Shown here piece by piece: positions 10,339 to 18,537 of a DNA stretch of 40,508 nt (positions are counted from its first letter, which is position 1; each line of letters begins with the position of its first letter). The translations under genes were made by a program, and so were the position numbers. The notes beneath the pieces were generated by a model. The model did no database searches and was not told the DNA's origin. It saw only the letters and a program-made list of their open reading frames with translations. The stretch lies in NCBI GenBank assembly GCA_025062105.1, contig JANXAQ010000110.1:1-40508 (forward strand), read 5' to 3'. This DNA comes from Thermoguttaceae bacterium (GTDB lineage Bacteria; Planctomycetota; Planctomycetia; Pirellulales; Thermoguttaceae).

Positions 10339-10657
10339 AAAAGGGGGGAATCGATCAGGATGACCCAACAGAAAAAACTCAAAAATTTTGTCGGGGGAGT
10401 TGCTCAAGAAGGAAAAATTGGTAAAATCTCATCATGTGGGTTTTTTACCCATAAAAAAGATATAAAAACCTTTTAAGTGGGAAATAGGCCCATTTATTGA
10501 CGTTTGGATAAAGGAAAGTGGGGTTGTTCTAGGAAGCCAAAGATACCGGCATCTGCCTGGCTGGAGGGCGTAAAAAGGCCATTGAGCAATTCCGACTACC
10601 AAAGTCGGCCAACGGAGGGGTTCGGCTTGGTAAGAATCCCCTAAGCACCCCTAAACG
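10339..10657. other. mraZ upstream region
   Basis: There is no gene here. It holds the three GTGGG boxes and a short GACTACCAAAGTC palindrome near 10594-10606. Confidence 0.4.
10436..10523 (+). promoter_or_regulatory. Three GTGGG boxes at 41-bp spacing upstream of mraZ
   Basis: GTGGG occurs at 10436, 10477 and 10518, exactly 41 bp apart. MraZ proteins bind TGGG-containing repeats, usually with about 10-bp periodicity; 41 bp is close to four helical turns. A TATAAA at 10461-10466 lies between boxes one and two. Autoregulation is inferred only. Confidence 0.3.
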
Positions 10658-11140
10658 ATGAGCTATCCCAACCAGTTGATCCTGGGTGAATTCCAACGGA
10701 CGCTTGACCAGCGGTATCGTGTGGTTTTGCCTGCCGAATTGCTGGAGCCGCTAGGGAAAACGGAAAAGTACATTTTGGCCAAAGAGCGGCTTGGATGCCT
10801 GAGCCTGTGGAATAGCGATGAATGGGCCGATTCGCTCCAGGCAGGCATCAGCCTCATCCAGCAGAAACTAAAGGCAGGAAAATTGCAAGGGCGAATCGCA
10901 CAAGTGCAATTGCTAGGCCGATTGCTCTCCACCCGACACCGGCAAGTGCAATTGGACCAGCGAGGCCGACTGGTCATCCCCGAAGGCTTCCGGGAGTTTT
11001 TGGATGTGGAGGCAGGGGGAGACATTTTGCTGATTGGCGCAGGCCTATGTGTGGAGATCTGGAAACCTGCCGCTTGGCTCCAATACCTAGCCGGCCGAAT
11101 GCCAAAGTTCCGCCGCCTATTTGATCGACTTTCGGAATAA
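10658..11140 (+). CDS. mraZ: MraZ-like DNA-binding protein (two SpoVT/AbrB-type domains)
   Basis: The 160-residue protein carries the two tandem MraZ half-domains. The first is around residues 9-60 (GEFQRTLDQRYRVVLPAELL). The second is around 95-145 (VQLDQRGRLVIPEGFREFL, then a conserved aromatic EIWKPAAW). MraZ is a ring-forming DNA-binding regulator that normally heads the dcw cluster next to rsmH. Here neither rsmH nor any cell-wall gene is present, and the gene stands alone between repeat islands. This fits planctomycetes, many of which lack a canonical FtsZ divisome. Three GTGGG motifs lie upstream at an exact 41-bp spacing. There is no Shine-Dalgarno before the ATG. Family assignment is good; the regulon is unknown. 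Confidence 0.85.
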   Translation: MSYPNQLILGEFQRTLDQRYRVVLPAELLEPLGKTEKYILAKERLGCLSLWNSDEWADSLQAGISLIQQKLKAGKLQGRIAQVQLLGRLLSTRHRQVQLDQRGRLVIPEGFREFLDVEAGGDILLIGAGLCVEIWKPAAWLQYLAGRMPKFRRLFDRLSE

Positions 11141-11547
11141 CCCTTGTCAGAGCGGATTCGGAAGATCGTCCTTGTTTCCTAGGAAATTTAACTCGACGTG
11201 ATCGGATTCCCCTAAAATCACCTTTCTACACATGCCCGGTCCTGTAGGGTCCTTCTAATTCCCCCGGCGACACTCTCACCCAGGGGGCAGCTGCAACCGA
11301 TCCAGGAGGCGCTTTTCCCGCTTACGGAGGGGCAAAAGGTCAACTCTGCGGGGCCGGGCATGATTTCTAGGGCTCTTAGCTCGACTTTTGCCATTTTTGG
11401 GGCTTCGGCCAAAGAGGAAACTTTTAACGCTTGAAATTACTGCATTGGAGCCTCTGCCAAATTCTGAACTTGCAGTGAATGACAAGAACCTTTGATTCGT
11501 CGGGGAGTGCCCCTCGAAGGACCACTATAGGTAGAACCAGCCAGGCC

Positions 11548-11703
11548 TAGCCTCGACTTTTGCCATTTTTGTCCTCTTGTCGAAAAGGAGAAAGCCATAA
11601 CTGTTTGGAATTACTGGACTCAGAAAATTATATGGACAGATGTAAGTTTCATCCTAACTTCTGAGCAGAAAAGAAGTTAGGAAAATTGGCAAAGGTCGAG
11701 CTA
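11548..11703 (+). mobile_element. A element inserted in the B hairpin
   Basis: A complete copy, CTCGACTTTTGCCATTT to GGCAAAGGTCGAGC, with TA at both edges (11548-11549, 11702-11703). It splits the central CTAGC palindrome of B. Confidence 0.8.
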
Positions 11704-11732
11704 GCAGCCCTATATATTGGGGTAGCAATGAA

Positions 11733-11884
11733 GCTCGACTTTTGCCAGTTTAGGCCTTCTCCCGGAAGGGGGGAAAATCTAACTCCTTGTAACTATTGGA
11801 CTTAGGACATTGTGGGGACAAAAGGAAGTCTCGTGGTAACTACTGGAAAGAAAAGGAGTTAGGAAAAATGGCAAAAGTCGAGCG
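11733..11884 (+). mobile_element. A element, second insertion in the same B
   Basis: A complete copy with near-perfect terminal repeats (GCTCGACTTTTGCCA and TGGCAAAAGTCGAGC). Confidence 0.8.
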
Positions 11885-12027
11885 AAGGGGGCCAAATAGT
11901 ATGAAATTATCTGCTTTAAATTGTGCGAGGTTGCGACGTTAGAACATTGTGTGAACAAAAGCAGGCCTCCCCATACCTGTTGGAGTCAATCCAACTATAG
12001 ATGATAGAAAGATGGCAATAACCGAAC

Positions 12028-12450
12028 TTAACTAGGGGAAGATCGGTTTGATTCGGCGGGAGGAACTCCGGCGGCCAGTTTTTCCTGCATGCTGATATAG
12101 CCCAGGCGCAGTTGATGCAAAAGGTCTTCCAAAAGGGCCGTTTCTTCTGGGGTGCGATTGCCTTCGGTCTTATCGTAGAGAATCTGTAGGGTGTCGATAA
12201 AATGTTGGGCTTCGTCCAGTCGGCACTCTGTCTGGTGAGTCAAAGGGTTGGGGATCAGCCCTAGCGAGACCATAGCCTGATTGGCCAAGGTAGTTACTAA
12301 AAAGGAAAACGAAGCAGGCGGAAGAGAGCTGGGCTTTTGAGCCGATTTTTTCTCCTCCTGCATTCGGCGAAATGCCTCCTTTTCCGCTTCCACTTGCTTT
12401 TTCCAATCTTCATCGACAATGATCTTTTTCTCGGGAGATTCCGCCATCAT
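12028..12450 (-). CDS. DUF1844 family protein
   Basis: This small acidic protein of about 140 residues has the DUF1844 pattern: an N-terminal KIIVDEDWKKQVEAEKE helix, a linker with a KKSAQKPSS stretch, then the conserved core LVTTLANQAMVSLGLIPNP (about 50-70) and a helical C-terminus ending LLEDLLHQLRLGYISM. Function is unknown; the family is widespread in planctomycetes and some other phyla. The open frame begins at 12486, but an AAGGAG at 12459-12464 sits 8 bases before the ATG at 12450 and fixes the start there. The stop codon TAA (12028-12030) lies inside the terminal repeat of a degenerate A element, so the element appears to have landed at, or supplied, the gene's end. Confidence 0.87.
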   Translation of the reverse strand: MMAESPEKKIIVDEDWKKQVEAEKEAFRRMQEEKKSAQKPSSLPPASFSFLVTTLANQAMVSLGLIPNPLTHQTECRLDEAQHFIDTLQILYDKTEGNRTPEETALLEDLLHQLRLGYISMQEKLAAGVPPAESNRSSPS

Positions 12451-12562
12451 CGGGACTACTCCTTCGGTTAACCCTCTTGCTACCATAAAGAAGGCGGTTC
12501 TATATTATTATTTTATTTATGTACCATTTCAGCCGAGTGAAGAACCCCTTCTGTTTCCCTCC

Positions 12563-12604
12563 GCCACCCCAGACGGCTTTACGAATGCCATGCCGTCTGG
12601 TGGC
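12563..12604. repeat. Strong hairpin upstream of the DUF1844 gene
   Basis: The arms CCCAGACGGC (with a preceding GCCAC) and GCCGTCTGG (with a following TGGC) form a stem of about 12 bp with one bulge around a 14-base loop. No U tract follows on either strand, so it is not a standard terminator. Confidence 0.5.
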
Positions 12605-12707
12605 AAAAAGCTACGTATCCTTTCTTCTTGCGGCCTGCCCCTCTTGTTGTCCAGCGAGAAGGGAAAATGTAAGTAGACTCTCTTTGCCGGGAGGGTGAGT
12701 TATTTTG

Positions 12708-12855
12708 AACTCGACGTTTGCCATTTTTGGCCTCGCCTTAGAGGAAGAATGCTCTAACTGCTTGCAGTAATTGTACTTAGGAAATTGTGTGAACAAAAGG
12801 AGGCCATAAGTTTCGGTGCCAAAGGCAGTTAGGGGGAATTAGCAAAAGTGGATTT
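12708..12855 (+). mobile_element. A element
   Basis: The left end ACTCGACGTTTGCCATTT and core GGAAATTGTGTGAACAAAAG are clear; the right end is diverged (AGCAAAAGTGGA). Confidence 0.75.
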
Positions 12856-12869
12856 GAGAGCTTCTAAGG

Positions 12870-12978
12870 GGCTGTCGAAAGCCTTTCCGGTCGGAGGTCT
12901 AAAACCACCAAAACTGAAGCAAAACGGACCAGTATAGACAAATTTTCGCCAGACTGCGGACAACCTTTCAACAGAACC
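12870..12978. mobile_element. D element, copy 1
   Basis: 109 bp from GGCTGTCGAAAGCC to TTTCAACAGAACC, with the shared internal ACCACCAAAACTGAAGCAAA. AGCTTCT occurs near both ends. Confidence 0.65.
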
Positions 12979-13290
12979 AGCTTCTGATAAAAATCTAGAG
13001 GATTCTCAGATGCTGCCTGCCCCCTCGGGGATGGAGGAACACTTATTGTGTATTATGTATTCGCATTATTTCAGCCGGAAGCTGTGGGGTTATTTGTCAG
13101 CCCTTTTACTTGGTGGTCCAGCGGCACAAGGGGAGGGTGCCAACCACCGAGGGCGGGGGGCCAAAGGAGAAAAGCGACGGATACCTCCGCGATGGTATCA
13201 TTATGCTGGCCTCTGCCTTCGGAGTTATGGCTTGGGGGTTAAAGGTCTCCGGAGCCGGCAGGGGCTTTGGCAGTAACGGACTGAGGCTTA
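12979..13290. other. Gap without a convincing gene
   Basis: Several overlapping short open frames (13010-13276, 13110-13325) lack codon bias and ribosome sites. It may be a remnant of something older, but nothing is recognisable. Confidence 0.3.
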
Positions 13291-13446
13291 CAACTCAGGT
13301 TTTGCGATTTTGGGCTTCCTGCTGAAAAGCGGAAGTTCTAAGTCCTTAGGATTATTGGAGTTAAGAAATTAGATGAACAAAAGAACGGTTCGTTGTAACT
13401 CCTGAAGACAAACCAAGTTAAAGTAAATGGCAGAAGTTCAGTTCTA
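13290..13446 (+). mobile_element. A element, diverged, upstream of cysC
   Basis: The core TTAAGAAATTAGATGAACAA is preserved, with ends AACTCAGGTTTTGCGATTT and TGGCAGAAGTTCAGTT. It ends about 80 bp before the cysC start. Confidence 0.65.
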
Positions 13447-13524
13447 GAGGCGAAGCCGGTTTGCCAGTAGGTTGAAAGGATACCGTTGGTTTAAAGTAGC
13501 TTTCTTAACGTAGGTAGTTTTTCG

Positions 13525-14190
13525 ATGGATGCGGTGGAATTGCATTGGCATGAGCATGCCGTAACCCGCCAAGAGCGGGAACAGCTCAATGGGCATAAAG
13601 GGTGTGTGGTTTGGCTGACCGGGCTAAGTGCTTGCGGCAAAAGCACCATTGCTAATCTGATTGATCATAAATTGCATGCCCGTGGTGTCCGGAGTTTTGT
13701 GCTGGATGGGGATAATGTTCGGCACGGCCTGAATGCCAGCCCAGAGATATTGCGAAAAGACCACAGCGAGGCGTTTGCCCAGCGATTTGGTTTGGGGTTT
13801 TCCCCGGAGGATCGTGAGGAAAACATTCGGCGGGTTGGAGCGGTAGCGAAGCTTTTTTGTGAAGCTGGCCTGATTGCCATTACTGCTTTCATTAGTCCCT
13901 ATCGGGCGGATCGGGATCGTGTTCGGGCCAGCCTGGCGCCAGGTGATTTTATCGAAGTGTATGTGAACACGCCATTAGAAATCTGCGAGCAGCGGGATCC
14001 GAAAGGGCTGTACAAAAAGGCGCGTGCTGGCTTATTGAAAGGTTTCACAGGTATTGACGATCCGTATGAACCCCCCCTGCGGCCGGAATTGGTGTTGGAA
14101 GGAGCTGTCTATCCGCCGGAACAGTTAGCCGACCAAGTCATCCTGTATCTGGAATCCACTGGCAAAATTCCGCCTGCCAGGAAGAACTAA
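13525..14190 (+). CDS. cysC: Adenylyl-sulfate kinase
   Basis: CysC phosphorylates adenosine 5'-phosphosulfate at the 3'-OH to give PAPS, used for sulfate assimilation or sulfation. Seen in 221 residues: P-loop GLSACGKST (33-41; the usual form is GLSGAGKST), DGDNVRHGL (61-69), the [13 protein letters not shown] segment, and [10 protein letters not shown] followed by [11 protein letters not shown]. All are APS-kinase hallmarks, and the length is normal for a stand-alone enzyme. No sulfurylase (CysD/CysN or Sat) or PAPS reductase is adjacent. Planctomycetes make heavy use of sulfated compounds, so PAPS for sulfation is a possible use, but nothing here shows it. A B element starts 6 bases after the stop codon. 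Confidence 0.95.
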   Translation: MDAVELHWHEHAVTRQEREQLNGHKGCVVWLTGLSACGKSTIANLIDHKLHARGVRSFVLDGDNVRHGLNASPEILRKDHSEAFAQRFGLGFSPEDREENIRRVGAVAKLFCEAGLIAITAFISPYRADRDRVRASLAPGDFIEVYVNTPLEICEQRDPKGLYKKARAGLLKGFTGIDDPYEPPLRPELVLEGAVYPPEQLADQVILYLESTGKIPPARKN

Positions 14191-14196
14191 AATGCA

Positions 14197-14384
14197 GGAA
14201 CCTTTGCATAATTCAACGGAGATATTGTTATGCCATTTTGGTTTGGGCTCTTTGGCCCCATGTATAGGGTTTCTAGTAGTGCTAGCGCCCAACGGAGAGG
14301 TAGGTCTTTCTGTGATGCCGGCTAACTGCCGGATGAAGCGAAAGTTCCTTGCACTATATGTTCAGTATTCTACAGAGCTTTTTA
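14197..14384 (+). mobile_element. B element just after cysC
   Basis: It begins GGAACCTTTGCATAATTC 6 bases after the cysC stop codon. The central and right parts are diverged. Confidence 0.7.
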
Positions 14385-14488
14385 CACAGAAACCTCCAAC
14401 ACGCACGGGATATTGAATATTTATGAACTTCGCCACCTTTTGATTCTCTAGAGGATCGGTTATCCTAGCTGAGCGTATATTATCGATC

Positions 14489-14675
14489 GGAACTTCTACA
14501 TATTACTGAATACGTAGTGAACTATATGAACTTTTGATCCAATAGGCCTTACCTTCTGTTATTTAAACACTTACTATGTGGAGGGTGCTACCAGTACTAA
14601 CAACTCAAGTGGGCCAGTTCCAGAGGGGGCCAAAATAGTATAAAAATGCATCTCTCGAATGATGCAGAGGTTTCC
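14489..14675 (-). mobile_element. B element
   Basis: GGAACTTCTACATATTACTG to GATGCAGAGGTTTCC, with the internal AAAATAGTATAAAAATGC. Confidence 0.75.
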
Positions 14676-14704
14676 CGGTGAGCCAGTTTGTTGAATAAGT
14701 GGAA

Positions 14705-14814
14705 GGCTTTGTTGAAACCGTTTCCGTGCGGAGGCCTAAATCTACCAAAACTGGGTACAACCCACTGGCATAGGCAAACCCTCCCCAGACCGCGGACAAC
14801 CTTTCAACAGAGCC
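14705..14814. mobile_element. D element, copy 2 (IS903-like ends)
   Basis: 110 bp from GGCTTTGTTGAAACCG to CTTTCAACAGAGCC. The first 12 bases are the same as the first 12 of the IS903 terminal repeat as I recall it. Confidence 0.7.
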
Positions 14815-14849
14815 TAAATTGAACAAAAAGATGCGAAGCCTAAATTCTC

Positions 14850-14889
14850 GAAATAAAGGAAGTTACAAAAATGGCAAAAAAGAGGAGTA
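14850..14889 (+). mobile_element. A element, right-end remnant
   Basis: GGAAGTTACAAAAATGGCAA matches only the last part of A. Confidence 0.45.
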
Positions 14890-15008
14890 GAAAAGGATAT
14901 CGGTGATAGTAGGTGGGCAGAAAATACCTTCAGCGGCCTATGCAGTTGCGCAGTAAGAATTCTCTTTGGCAGAAGGGGGATCATTACAAAGTCTCAGGAG
15001 GGGAAACG

Positions 15009-16058
15009 ATGGGGGAATTAGCAACTGGGGGTGATGATCTACAAAGGTACGTCCGGCAGATGCGCTACGGCCCATTTGGCTCCGAAGGCCAACGACGCTT
15101 AGCTAGGAGCCGGGTGCTTATCTGTGGCTGTGGCGCTTTAGGGAACATGTTAGCCCAGTTATTGGTACGGGCCGGAGTGGGTTATGTACGGATTGTAGAT
15201 CGGGATTTGGTGGATTTGACGAACATCCATCGGCAGTTGCTTTTTGACGAACAGGACGCGGCGGCCAGTTTGCCGAAAGCGATTGCCGCCGCCGAACATC
15301 TTCGGCGTATCAATAGCCAAGTGCGGATCGAGCCGGTAGTGGCAGACATTAATAAGTCCACTATTTTGTCCTTCTGCGAAGGTGTCGATTGCATCCTTGA
15401 TGGTACAGACAATTTCGAGACTCGGTTTTTGATCAACGAGGCGGCCATTCGGTTAGGAATTCCCTGGGTCTATGGCGGCTGTCTGGGTGCCGAGGGGCAG
15501 ACGATGACCATCCTGCCGGGCCAGACCGGTTGTTTCCGGTGTTTGCTGCCCAGTTGTCCGCCTGCCGGGAGTTTGCCGACATGTGAAACCGCTGGCATTC
15601 TGCCGCCTGTGGTGGGCGTGATTGCCTCTTTGGAGGCCATCGAAGCCATGAAGATTCTCAGCGGCCACCTGGAGGCAGTTAGCCCCTATCTGACGGTGGT
15701 GGAGTTGTGGGAGGGCCGAATTCGACAGATCGACCTTCGGCATCTGCGGCAGCAGGCGGATTGCCCGACCTGTCAGCGAGGTCAATTCCCTTGGCTTGCC
15801 GGACAAGAAGGCTCTCAGGCAGCAGTGCTTTGCGGCCGAAACACCGTGCAAGTTCTCCATCCAGGGGTCCGGATTTGCCTGGAGGAATTGGCCGAACGGT
15901 TAAAGCCACTCGGCCAGGTTCAACAGACCCCCTATTTCCTCCGGCTCCAGGCAGAAGGACATCAGTTGACCGTTTTCCCTGATGGCCGAACTTTGGTCCA
16001 GGGGACTTCAGATATTTCCACGGCCAAGACGCTTTGTGCTAAATACCTCGGCCTTTAA
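15009..16058 (+). CDS. ThiF/MoeB-type E1-like adenylyltransferase
   Basis: This protein of about 349 residues adenylates the C-terminus of a ubiquitin-like sulfur carrier such as ThiS, MoaD or CysO. Seen: nucleotide loop GCGALGN (40-46), RDLVDLTNIHRQLLF (about 65-79), DGTDNFETR (131-139), zinc pairs CFRC (175-178) and CPTC (252-255), and a Cys in PTCETAG (about 192) at the position of the ThiF/MoeB active-site cysteine. The C-terminal 80 residues lack a recognisable rhodanese active-site loop, so it is the short form. The frame opens at 14913, but AGGAGGGG (14996-15003) is 5 bases before the ATG at 15009, which is chosen. No carrier protein gene is adjacent, so thiamin and molybdopterin roles cannot be told apart. 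Confidence 0.9.
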   Translation: MGELATGGDDLQRYVRQMRYGPFGSEGQRRLARSRVLICGCGALGNMLAQLLVRAGVGYVRIVDRDLVDLTNIHRQLLFDEQDAAASLPKAIAAAEHLRRINSQVRIEPVVADINKSTILSFCEGVDCILDGTDNFETRFLINEAAIRLGIPWVYGGCLGAEGQTMTILPGQTGCFRCLLPSCPPAGSLPTCETAGILPPVVGVIASLEAIEAMKILSGHLEAVSPYLTVVELWEGRIRQIDLRHLRQQADCPTCQRGQFPWLAGQEGSQAAVLCGRNTVQVLHPGVRICLEELAERLKPLGQVQQTPYFLRLQAEGHQLTVFPDGRTLVQGTSDISTAKTLCAKYLGL

Positions 16059-16092
16059 GTTCTCAGACCAGTTCAGCCGAATGGCCTACTTG

Positions 16093-16168
16093 GTCATTCT
16101 TGCGTAAGCGGGAATCCAGTTTTTTTGCTGATTTATCTCTGCTGGACTGCCCTCTTCCTGGGAATGAC
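16093..16168. repeat. dRS3-like inverted repeat
   Basis: GTCATTC at 16093-16099 and GAATGAC at 16162-16168 form the ends of a 76-bp imperfect palindrome whose left arm (GTCATTCTTGCGTAAGCG, then GGAATCCAG) resembles the GTCATTCCCGCG-type repeats known from other bacteria. One copy is seen, in the leader of the permease operon. Confidence 0.5.
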
Positions 16169-16266
16169 ACCATAGAGTTTTTCTCGACTAAAACTAGACA
16201 GCTTCTTGCCTGGGCTGAATGTTACAACGTTGCTTTTCGGGAGAGATTTTGTTTGGACCGATCCGG

Positions 16267-16275
16267 TGCTATACT
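16267..16275 (+). promoter_or_regulatory. Extended -10 promoter candidate for the permease-ribokinase operon
   Basis: TGCTATACT matches an extended -10 (TGnTATAAT) and lies about 55 bp before the permease ATG. The -35 region is weak (TTTTGT 17 bases upstream). Transcription would start near 16282. Confidence 0.35.
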
Positions 16276-16330
16276 ATGGAGGTATCGTGTGGAAACATTT
16301 TTTCTGGTTTCCGCGTAAGGAGGGCTTCGG

Positions 16331-17383
16331 ATGTATGTAGTGCCGAATTATCCGGTAGCAGTAGTGTTATGCGTTATTACGATGCTTTGCTGGGGTTCCT
16401 GGGCTAATACGCAGAAATTGGCTAGCGGCCGGTGGCGGTTTGAGCTTTTCTACTGGGATTATGTGTTGGGAGTGATGCTGATGGCGCTGATCTTTGCCTT
16501 CAGCCTGGGCAGCATGGGGACGGAGGGCCGGTCGTTTTTGGCCGACTTGCAGCAGGCGGAAGGCCGATGGATCGGCTCGGCCATGCTGGGCGGGGCAATC
16601 TTCAACCTGGCTAATATCCTCTTGGTGGCCGCCATTGCTATTGCCGGTATGTCGGTGGCATTTCCGGTCGGCATTGGGCTGGCACTGCTATTAGGGGTGC
16701 TGGTCAATTATTTGAAACCGGGGGCGGAACGGGCCAATCCGATCTTGTTGTTCCTGGGGGTGGCCCTGGTGCTAGCAGCGATCATTCTGGATGCGATTGC
16801 CTACCGCCGTCTGCCTCAGCAGAAGCAAGCGGGCATGAAAGGCATCGTGCTTTCTGTAATATGCGGGGTGTTGATGGGATTTTTCTATCGTTTTGTGGCG
16901 GACGCGATCGCCCAGTGGGTGGTACGGGATCCACAAACAGGCGAACTGGTTCTGCAAGCGGGAACTCCTGTGCTGGAGGCTGGCAAACTCAGCCCCTATA
17001 CGGCGGTGGTCTTTTTCTCGCTGGGGATATTGCTGTCGAACTTTATCATTAATACGGCGATTATGTTTCGGCCGTTTGTGGGTGAACCGGTGCCGGTGGC
17101 CGCTTATTTTCAGGGTTCGGCCTTGGATCACTTGTGGGGCATTGTGGGCGGCATGATTTGGCAGGTGGGGATGACGCTGAGCATTATTGCCGCCGATAAG
17201 GCCACTTATGCGATTTCCTATGGTCTGGGCCAAGGGGCCACCATGGTGGCGGCCTTCTGGGGGGTATTTATTTGGCGGGAGTTCCGCGAAGCGCCGGCTG
17301 GCACAGGAGTGCTTTTAGCCCTGATGTTTGCCGGTTATATTATAGGATTAATCTTTATCATTGCCGCCCGGCTCGTGGTCTAG
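16331..17383 (+). CDS. GRP/ureide-permease-type DMT sugar or nucleoside transporter
   Basis: The 350-residue integral membrane protein has about ten hydrophobic segments and starts with a short N-terminus followed by LCWGSWANTQKL. This is the signature region of the glucose/ribose porter and ureide permease branch of the drug/metabolite transporter superfamily. Glycine-rich helices (GIGLALLLGVLV, YGLGQGATMVAAFWGVF) and a long charged loop near residues 195-220 are typical. A strong AAGGAGGG lies 7-8 bases before the ATG. It is followed after 60 bp by a ribokinase on the same strand, so a pentose (ribose) or nucleoside-derived substrate is inferred, imported in symport and phosphorylated at once. 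Substrate specificity is not provable from sequence. Confidence 0.8.
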   Translation: MYVVPNYPVAVVLCVITMLCWGSWANTQKLASGRWRFELFYWDYVLGVMLMALIFAFSLGSMGTEGRSFLADLQQAEGRWIGSAMLGGAIFNLANILLVAAIAIAGMSVAFPVGIGLALLLGVLVNYLKPGAERANPILLFLGVALVLAAIILDAIAYRRLPQQKQAGMKGIVLSVICGVLMGFFYRFVADAIAQWVVRDPQTGELVLQAGTPVLEAGKLSPYTAVVFFSLGILLSNFIINTAIMFRPFVGEPVPVAAYFQGSALDHLWGIVGGMIWQVGMTLSIIAADKATYAISYGLGQGATMVAAFWGVFIWREFREAPAGTGVLLALMFAGYIIGLIFIIAARLVV

Positions 17384-17443
17384 CGGGCAATTGGCTACCG
17401 TCCTCTTCAACATTGCAAGCACATTTTGGTTACAGGAGCGTCC

Positions 17444-18385
17444 ATGAAAGCGGCACATTTAGTGGTGGTTGGCAGTTCGAATACGGACATGGTGGTCAAG
17501 GCGGCTCGGCTTCCCAGGCCGGGCGAGACGGTTACCGGCGGCCAGTTTTATATGGCTGCGGGCGGCAAAGGGGCCAATCAGGCAGTGGCTGCCGCCCGAT
17601 TGGGAGCCCATGTAACTTTTGTCGCCCGAGTCGGTACTGATATGTTCGGAAGCCAAGCCATCCAAAACTACGACGAAGAAGGCATCGACACGGAACTGAT
17701 CATCCGCGATCCAGACCATCCGACTGGAGTGGCGTTGATTTTGGTGGATGAGCAGGGGGAAAACTTAATTGCCGTGGCTTCCGGGGCCAATCATGCGATG
17801 ACTCCGGCTGACGTGGACAGAGCGGCCACCCGTATTCGGGAAGCCGACGCCCTGCTGTTGCAACTAGAAATTCCGCTGGCGGTGGTGGCGTATGCGGCCC
17901 AAGTGGCGGCTTCGGCTGGTGTGCCGGTAATCTTGGACCCGGCGCCAGCTCCCGAAAAGCCGCTCCCCACAGAACTACTCCGAAACATCACCTATCTAAA
18001 ACCCAACGAATCCGAGGCTGAACGATTGACCGGCATCCGGGTGGAAGATGAACGTTCGGCCCGCCAGGCTGCAGAAAAGCTTCGAGCCGACGGCGCGAAA
18101 AACGTCATCATCACCCTTGGGGCCAACGGCGCCGTGGTCGCCACGGCTGACCAAGTCGTGCATGTACCTGGATTTTGCGTAGAAGCTCGGGATTGTACGG
18201 CAGCAGGCGATGCGTTTAATGCCGCTCTGGCTGTGGCCATTGCTCAAGGGCGCCCTCTGCTGGAGGCTGTTCGCTATGCCCACTTGGTGGCGGCTTTATC
18301 GGTAACCCGGCTTGGCGCCCAACCCTCGCTGCCTACCGCCGCCGAAGTGAGCCAGTTTGCTCAGTCGCTGGCTGTCCCGCTCTAA
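17444..18385 (+). CDS. rbsK: Ribokinase (PfkB family)
   Basis: Ribokinase converts ribose and ATP to ribose-5-phosphate. Seen in about 313 residues: an N-terminal VVVGSSNTDMVV strand, the first PfkB signature AGGKGANQAVAAARLG (about 39-54) and the second signature DCTAAGDAFN (about 250-259) with catalytic Asp256. The usual DTTGAGD is changed to DCTAAGD, which still keeps the anion hole. The frame also offers a TTG at 17426, but AGGAG at 17434-17438 with 5-base spacing selects the ATG at 17444. It pairs with the upstream permease as a probable two-gene operon. The TAA stop codon (18383-18385) coincides with the left edge of an A element. Confidence 0.9.
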   Translation: MKAAHLVVVGSSNTDMVVKAARLPRPGETVTGGQFYMAAGGKGANQAVAAARLGAHVTFVARVGTDMFGSQAIQNYDEEGIDTELIIRDPDHPTGVALILVDEQGENLIAVASGANHAMTPADVDRAATRIREADALLLQLEIPLAVVAYAAQVAASAGVPVILDPAPAPEKPLPTELLRNITYLKPNESEAERLTGIRVEDERSARQAAEKLRADGAKNVIITLGANGAVVATADQVVHVPGFCVEARDCTAAGDAFNAALAVAIAQGRPLLEAVRYAHLVAALSVTRLGAQPSLPTAAEVSQFAQSLAVPL

Positions 18386-18537
18386 GTTTGACTTTTTGCC
18401 ATTTTAGGCCTTCTCCCGGAAGGGGAAACTCTAAGTCCTTGGAACTATTGGACTTAGGAAATTGGGTGAACAAAACGAAGCCTCATCGTAACTGCAGATA
18501 GCAAAACCGGTTAGGAAAAATGGCAAAAGTCCAGCTA
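18383..18537 (+). mobile_element. A element starting in the ribokinase stop codon
   Basis: A complete copy. Its left flanking TA is the TA of the ribokinase TAA, and the right end is GTCCAGC followed by TA. Confidence 0.8.

Larger units (their letters stand above)
11447..11934 (-). mobile_element. B element interrupted by two A elements
   Basis: B pieces at 11447-11547 (GGAGCCTCTGCCAAAT), 11704-11730 (AGCAGCCCTATATATTGG) and 11885-11934 (CCAAATAGTATGAAATTA) join into one reverse copy when two A elements are removed. Confidence 0.65.
11377..12030 (+). mobile_element. Degenerate A element interrupted by a nested B
   Basis: The left part is 11377-11446 (TAGCTCGACTTTTGCCA). The right part resumes at about 11935 (TTGTGTGAACAAAAGCAGG) and ends at about 12030. 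Its last bases overlap the DUF1844 stop codon. Confidence 0.65.

Noticed and set aside
13010..13325. Overlapping open frames of 64-88 codons upstream of cysC
   Set aside because: Three frames are open over the same GC-rich stretch, with no ribosome site, and the end runs into an A element; coding is not supported.
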